NCBI RefSeq assembly: GCF_025949665.1
Contig: NZ_JAPDFT010000001.1
Location: forward strand, 1,054,001 to 1,118,000
Direction of reading: 5' to 3'
From: Chryseobacterium viscerum
Lineage (GTDB): Bacteria > Bacteroidota > Bacteroidia > Flavobacteriales > Weeksellaceae
Length of the DNA stretch: 64,000 nucleotides
Made by a program: the position numbers and the translations under genes. The notes below the pieces were generated by a model. It worked only from the letters and a program-made list of their open reading frames with translations, was not told the DNA's origin and made no database searches. Shown here in pieces: positions 62,501 through 64,000 of the stretch (its first letter is position 1; the number at the start of each line of letters is the position of its first letter).

Positions 62501-62718
62501 TCAAATAATTGAATGACAGATCCGCTTTTTTCTACTTTACTGAATGCTCTGCTTCTGAAAGGATCATATGTTATTTGGGTAACTTCTGTTTTTGCGAGAG
62601 ATATTTTGCTGTCCTGATCGGTGATCTGCTCAGGTTTTTCTTTATCCTCTTTATTATGGGTATTTTGCTTCTCGGACCTGCCAGCCCTGGGTGCAAATGT
62701 TTTTTTGTGTCTGCTCAT
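59563..62718 (-). CDS. Polymorphic toxin with C-terminal RelA/SpoT-like synthetase domain
   Basis: A 1051-residue protein. It starts with a basic disordered tail (MSRHKKTFAPRAGRSEKQ), then a peptidoglycan-binding-like repeat (about 80-145: FDNGQHVAAVNNTLDKLGH, FQSNNGIAASGIFDKPTL), long helical regions and a hydrophobic pair (about 590-690: IILIAGGIILSIVSLG, LAWLVLAIAGAALDAG) seen in exported toxins. The last 120 residues carry DVLRFTITYDADVYVE (D932, R935), GSYKGLN, FELQFHTEETF (E993) and HYLYE. These line up with D-x2-G-x-R, GYxSxH, ExQxRT and HWxYK of alarmone synthetases. It probably makes a pppGpp-like product or modifies tRNA in the target cell. It follows an injection-type ATPase gene. 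Confidence 0.82.
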   Translation of the reverse strand: MSRHKKTFAPRAGRSEKQNTHNKEDKEKPEQITDQDSKISLAKTEVTQITYDPFRSRAFSKVEKSGSVIQLFDNGQHVAAVNNTLDKLGHTVSENKAYFGDKTRIALINFQSNNGIAASGIFDKPTLLKMNEVTKNLDKRETIRKATLPNKKTESDKRNTGTSEPASRLESKLESQEFFQSSFQTGKDPIKLKKCDPKHADDYCLIVSFIPTTKIPKGNTIEGYAIYYQAVYGGSKENAIKVAERWGKDGRINFAGEIKAGTPTNVNVPLEKYLDNLFFEAPKNEAAREALKQKLLGIVDNHKDKKDEKEINREELNKFLTNEYSKITEDSEYIALKNKLKSLKAPELSPKGKKAAAILEKTPKNSEAQDILIEEFEKFGKEMALYMLQINRKLILTEAERHGIWLPYGEHKNKLQELKTGIEAYKKQMTAIQANLPSFKEQQKLYQEAYDAIGRDPYATDIHDQKINKASGIEKKYSARNEIYRAIPILSIGDDFNNKGLKAEKQEWAPDWENFDLKTDEQIITALKNSIITQLEKINEAEENIIDEDIDFIWDLGELIPISIQQAGISSNKNAVKVIQDKVRQEAKYELIKNIILIAGGIILSIVSLGQATPFLLAILASGGTLAISTYYVKQEIHDYNLNQSLYDASIQVGQVLQGDDPSLAWLVLAIAGAALDAGSLAKILRSAKPISAAAKAFNDADDATKALATLESDLLKIDGLERKVRENIIKQAKIQAQQQKILAGFVKAKQLTYVTIPGLAQTGELLARAVFAIRKGIVTFDSFVAELKLTKLISDTGLTPEQLLLVKNTFEKAKTLAKDDKLAIELEKAMADNDLAKVKSLLEENSGNTKYAAANKKAKELISRAQLEKKQVQSELVNLAQETGGKMEGLEYALKTEESLTRKIADRIKESNIKNYGLENAIETTSSAMNDVLRFTITYDADVYVESYFKIVQKLESKGYKKVKSFNAWFKGDGSYKGLNTTFETPTGQQFELQFHTEETFKVKSETHYLYEASRAADATKETRAANTAKQAAEYKKIKTPKNINLLENE

Positions 62719-62763
62719 GGTATTGGTTATTAGATGAGTTTTTATTATGCTGTGCTAAGGGGT

Positions 62764-64000
62764 TTATTCTGGTTTTTGTACAAATGGGCTGAGGCGGGAT
62801 TGATTTTTTCCAAAAGCCTTTTCGTTTTCTATCATTAAATAAGTGCTTATTAATGAATAGGTAATGCTGGTTTCATTACGGTCATGTAATGCCATTGCTA
62901 CATTTTTCATAATGTTTCGGATGTTAGCACCCGTATAGGTATACTCTTTGGTTAAATGCTGTAAAAGGGCATCACTTTCAAAAGTTATGTTTTTAGGCAA
63001 ATAATGCTCCCAAAGGGCTTTTCTGGTGGTTTCTGTAGGACGAATTACATTCACAGAAACATCTATACGGCGCTTGAAAGCATCATCCATATTGTTTTCA
63101 AAATTGGAAGCCAGAATTGTTAATCCGTCAAATTTTTCTATTCGCTGCAATAAATAAGAAACCTCCTGGTTGGCGTAGCGGTCATGAGCATCTTTTACAT
63201 CAGAACGTTTCCCAAATAAAGCGTCAGCTTCATCAAAAAACAGCATACAGTTTTTACCCTGCAGCCTGTTGAATAACACTTCAAGGTTTTTCTCAGTTTC
63301 ACCAATGTATTTGCTCACTACCTGTGAAAGATCTACATGGTACATATCAATACCATATGCATTAGCAAGAATTCCGGCCAGCATCGTTTTTCCCGTTCCC
63401 GGTGCACCGTAGAATAAGGCAATGAAACCTGGTTTAAAGCTATGCTCATTGGTTTTGAAAAAGCCGTTTTCCAATGCTTTTATATAATGCCCAATGGGTT
63501 TTATCTGATCTCTCACATTATCTTCCAAAATAATATCTTCCATGGTGAGATCAGACTTGTAAAGCCTGCCGGGAAAGTAAGAACCATGATCCAGTTGTGG
63601 TTTCTGTCCTGATAAAAAATAATTGAGATAAGCGGTATCCAATTCAATTTTTCCATGAATAAATTCTGTTGAAGAACGATTGTAAATAATATCATTTTTC
63701 AATAGTACACTGCCATTGATGAGTTGTGCACCATACTGTGACCACAGTGATAAATCTTTACCTGCCAGCAAAAAAAGTGCAGTTTGAAAAGTAGGCTTAA
63801 AGCTGCGGCTGATTTTATCATATTCACCACCTGCTTCAATAGCAAATGCATTGCTGCTTTCTTCTATCTGTACAAATGTTTTCAGGATGGAAGGATAATG
63901 AGCCGAAGCAATGCCCAGCGCTAAGATTATTCTGTCTACAACAGTAAGCTGGTGGGTGTTGATCGTAATGGAATAAGGAGATTGGTCATCTGATTCCGGA
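62764..64000 (-). CDS. AAA+ ATPase of contractile-injection type, 5' end outside window
   Basis: An AAA+ ATPase: Walker A FYGAPGTGKTMLAGILANAY, Walker B CMLFFDEADALFGKR, sensor and second-region motifs ILASNFENNMDDAFKRRID. The frame stays open from 63771 for 76 more codons to the right edge (including THQLTVVDRIILALGIAS), so the start lies beyond. The N-terminal part and LAGKDLSLWSQYGAQLING resemble the ATPase kept in extracellular contractile injection (Afp/PVC-like) clusters. It lies 45 bases before the toxin gene. Sheath and tube genes, if any, would be to the right. Confidence 0.85.
   Translation of the reverse strand, partial: PESDDQSPYSITINTHQLTVVDRIILALGIASAHYPSILKTFVQIEESSNAFAIEAGGEYDKISRSFKPTFQTALFLLAGKDLSLWSQYGAQLINGSVLLKNDIIYNRSSTEFIHGKIELDTAYLNYFLSGQKPQLDHGSYFPGRLYKSDLTMEDIILEDNVRDQIKPIGHYIKALENGFFKTNEHSFKPGFIALFYGAPGTGKTMLAGILANAYGIDMYHVDLSQVVSKYIGETEKNLEVLFNRLQGKNCMLFFDEADALFGKRSDVKDAHDRYANQEVSYLLQRIEKFDGLTILASNFENNMDDAFKRRIDVSVNVIRPTETTRKALWEHYLPKNITFESDALLQHLTKEYTYTGANIRNIMKNVAMALHDRNETSITYSLISTYLMIENEKAFGKNQSRLSPFVQKPE

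Overview
The window looks like chromosomal DNA of a flavobacterium in the Weeksellaceae, most likely Chryseobacterium or a close relative. This is inferred from gene content. The DNA is AT-rich, genes lack clear Shine-Dalgarno sites, and there are a SusC/SusD pair, a LytTR regulator behind a LytS-type kinase, a GldA-like ABC ATPase and a class A beta-lactamase of the type resident in Chryseobacterium and Elizabethkingia. I saw no rRNA, tRNA, CRISPR array or insertion sequence.

Layout. 0-11.6 kb is mostly core: dihydrolipoyl dehydrogenase, a patatin phospholipase, a large SPFH protein with vault-like repeats, an ABC ATPase, small secreted proteins, and a kinase/regulator pair in which the kinase is cut by an in-frame TAG. 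11.6-15.5 kb holds a two-gene beta-lactamase/serine hydrolase operon flanked by four copies of a structured repeat. 15.5-20.4 kb is a SusC/SusD operon with an unusual Cys/Met-rich small ORF and a perfect palindrome upstream. 21-34 kb is metabolic and regulatory: secreted adenosine deaminase, YcaQ-type glycosylase, GT14 glycosyltransferase, a decayed RhlE-type helicase beside an intact cold-shock gene, MaoC, quinone oxidoreductase, alpha/beta hydrolase with divergent LysR, SDR, AraC and GNAT. 34.0-34.5 kb is a 22-bp-period tandem array with very diverged units.

35.4-41.4 kb is a very AT-rich four-gene operon: a protein with two GHKL ATPase modules, a receiver-domain protein with an unknown output, an unknown protein and an N6-adenine DNA methyltransferase. 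It is the best candidate for an undescribed (defence or modification) system. A small HTH gene lies just upstream.

42-50 kb contains more serine hydrolases, an AraC-type membrane regulator, an MG2/TonB-plug protein and three more copies of the structured repeat. 50.3-56.2 kb is an ergothioneine operon: egtD, egtB, an EgtUV-like importer whose binding domain appears circularly permuted, and a PatB-type C-S lyase likely acting as EgtE.

56.7-64 kb holds an amidohydrolase, then a minus-strand module running off the right edge: an AAA+ ATPase like those of contractile injection systems, a 1051-residue polymorphic toxin ending in a RelA/SpoT-like synthetase domain, an 87-residue-scale unknown protein and a SpoT-like HD hydrolase. 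The last three overlap by 8 and 4 bases, suggesting that the hydrolase (perhaps with the small protein) is the antidote.
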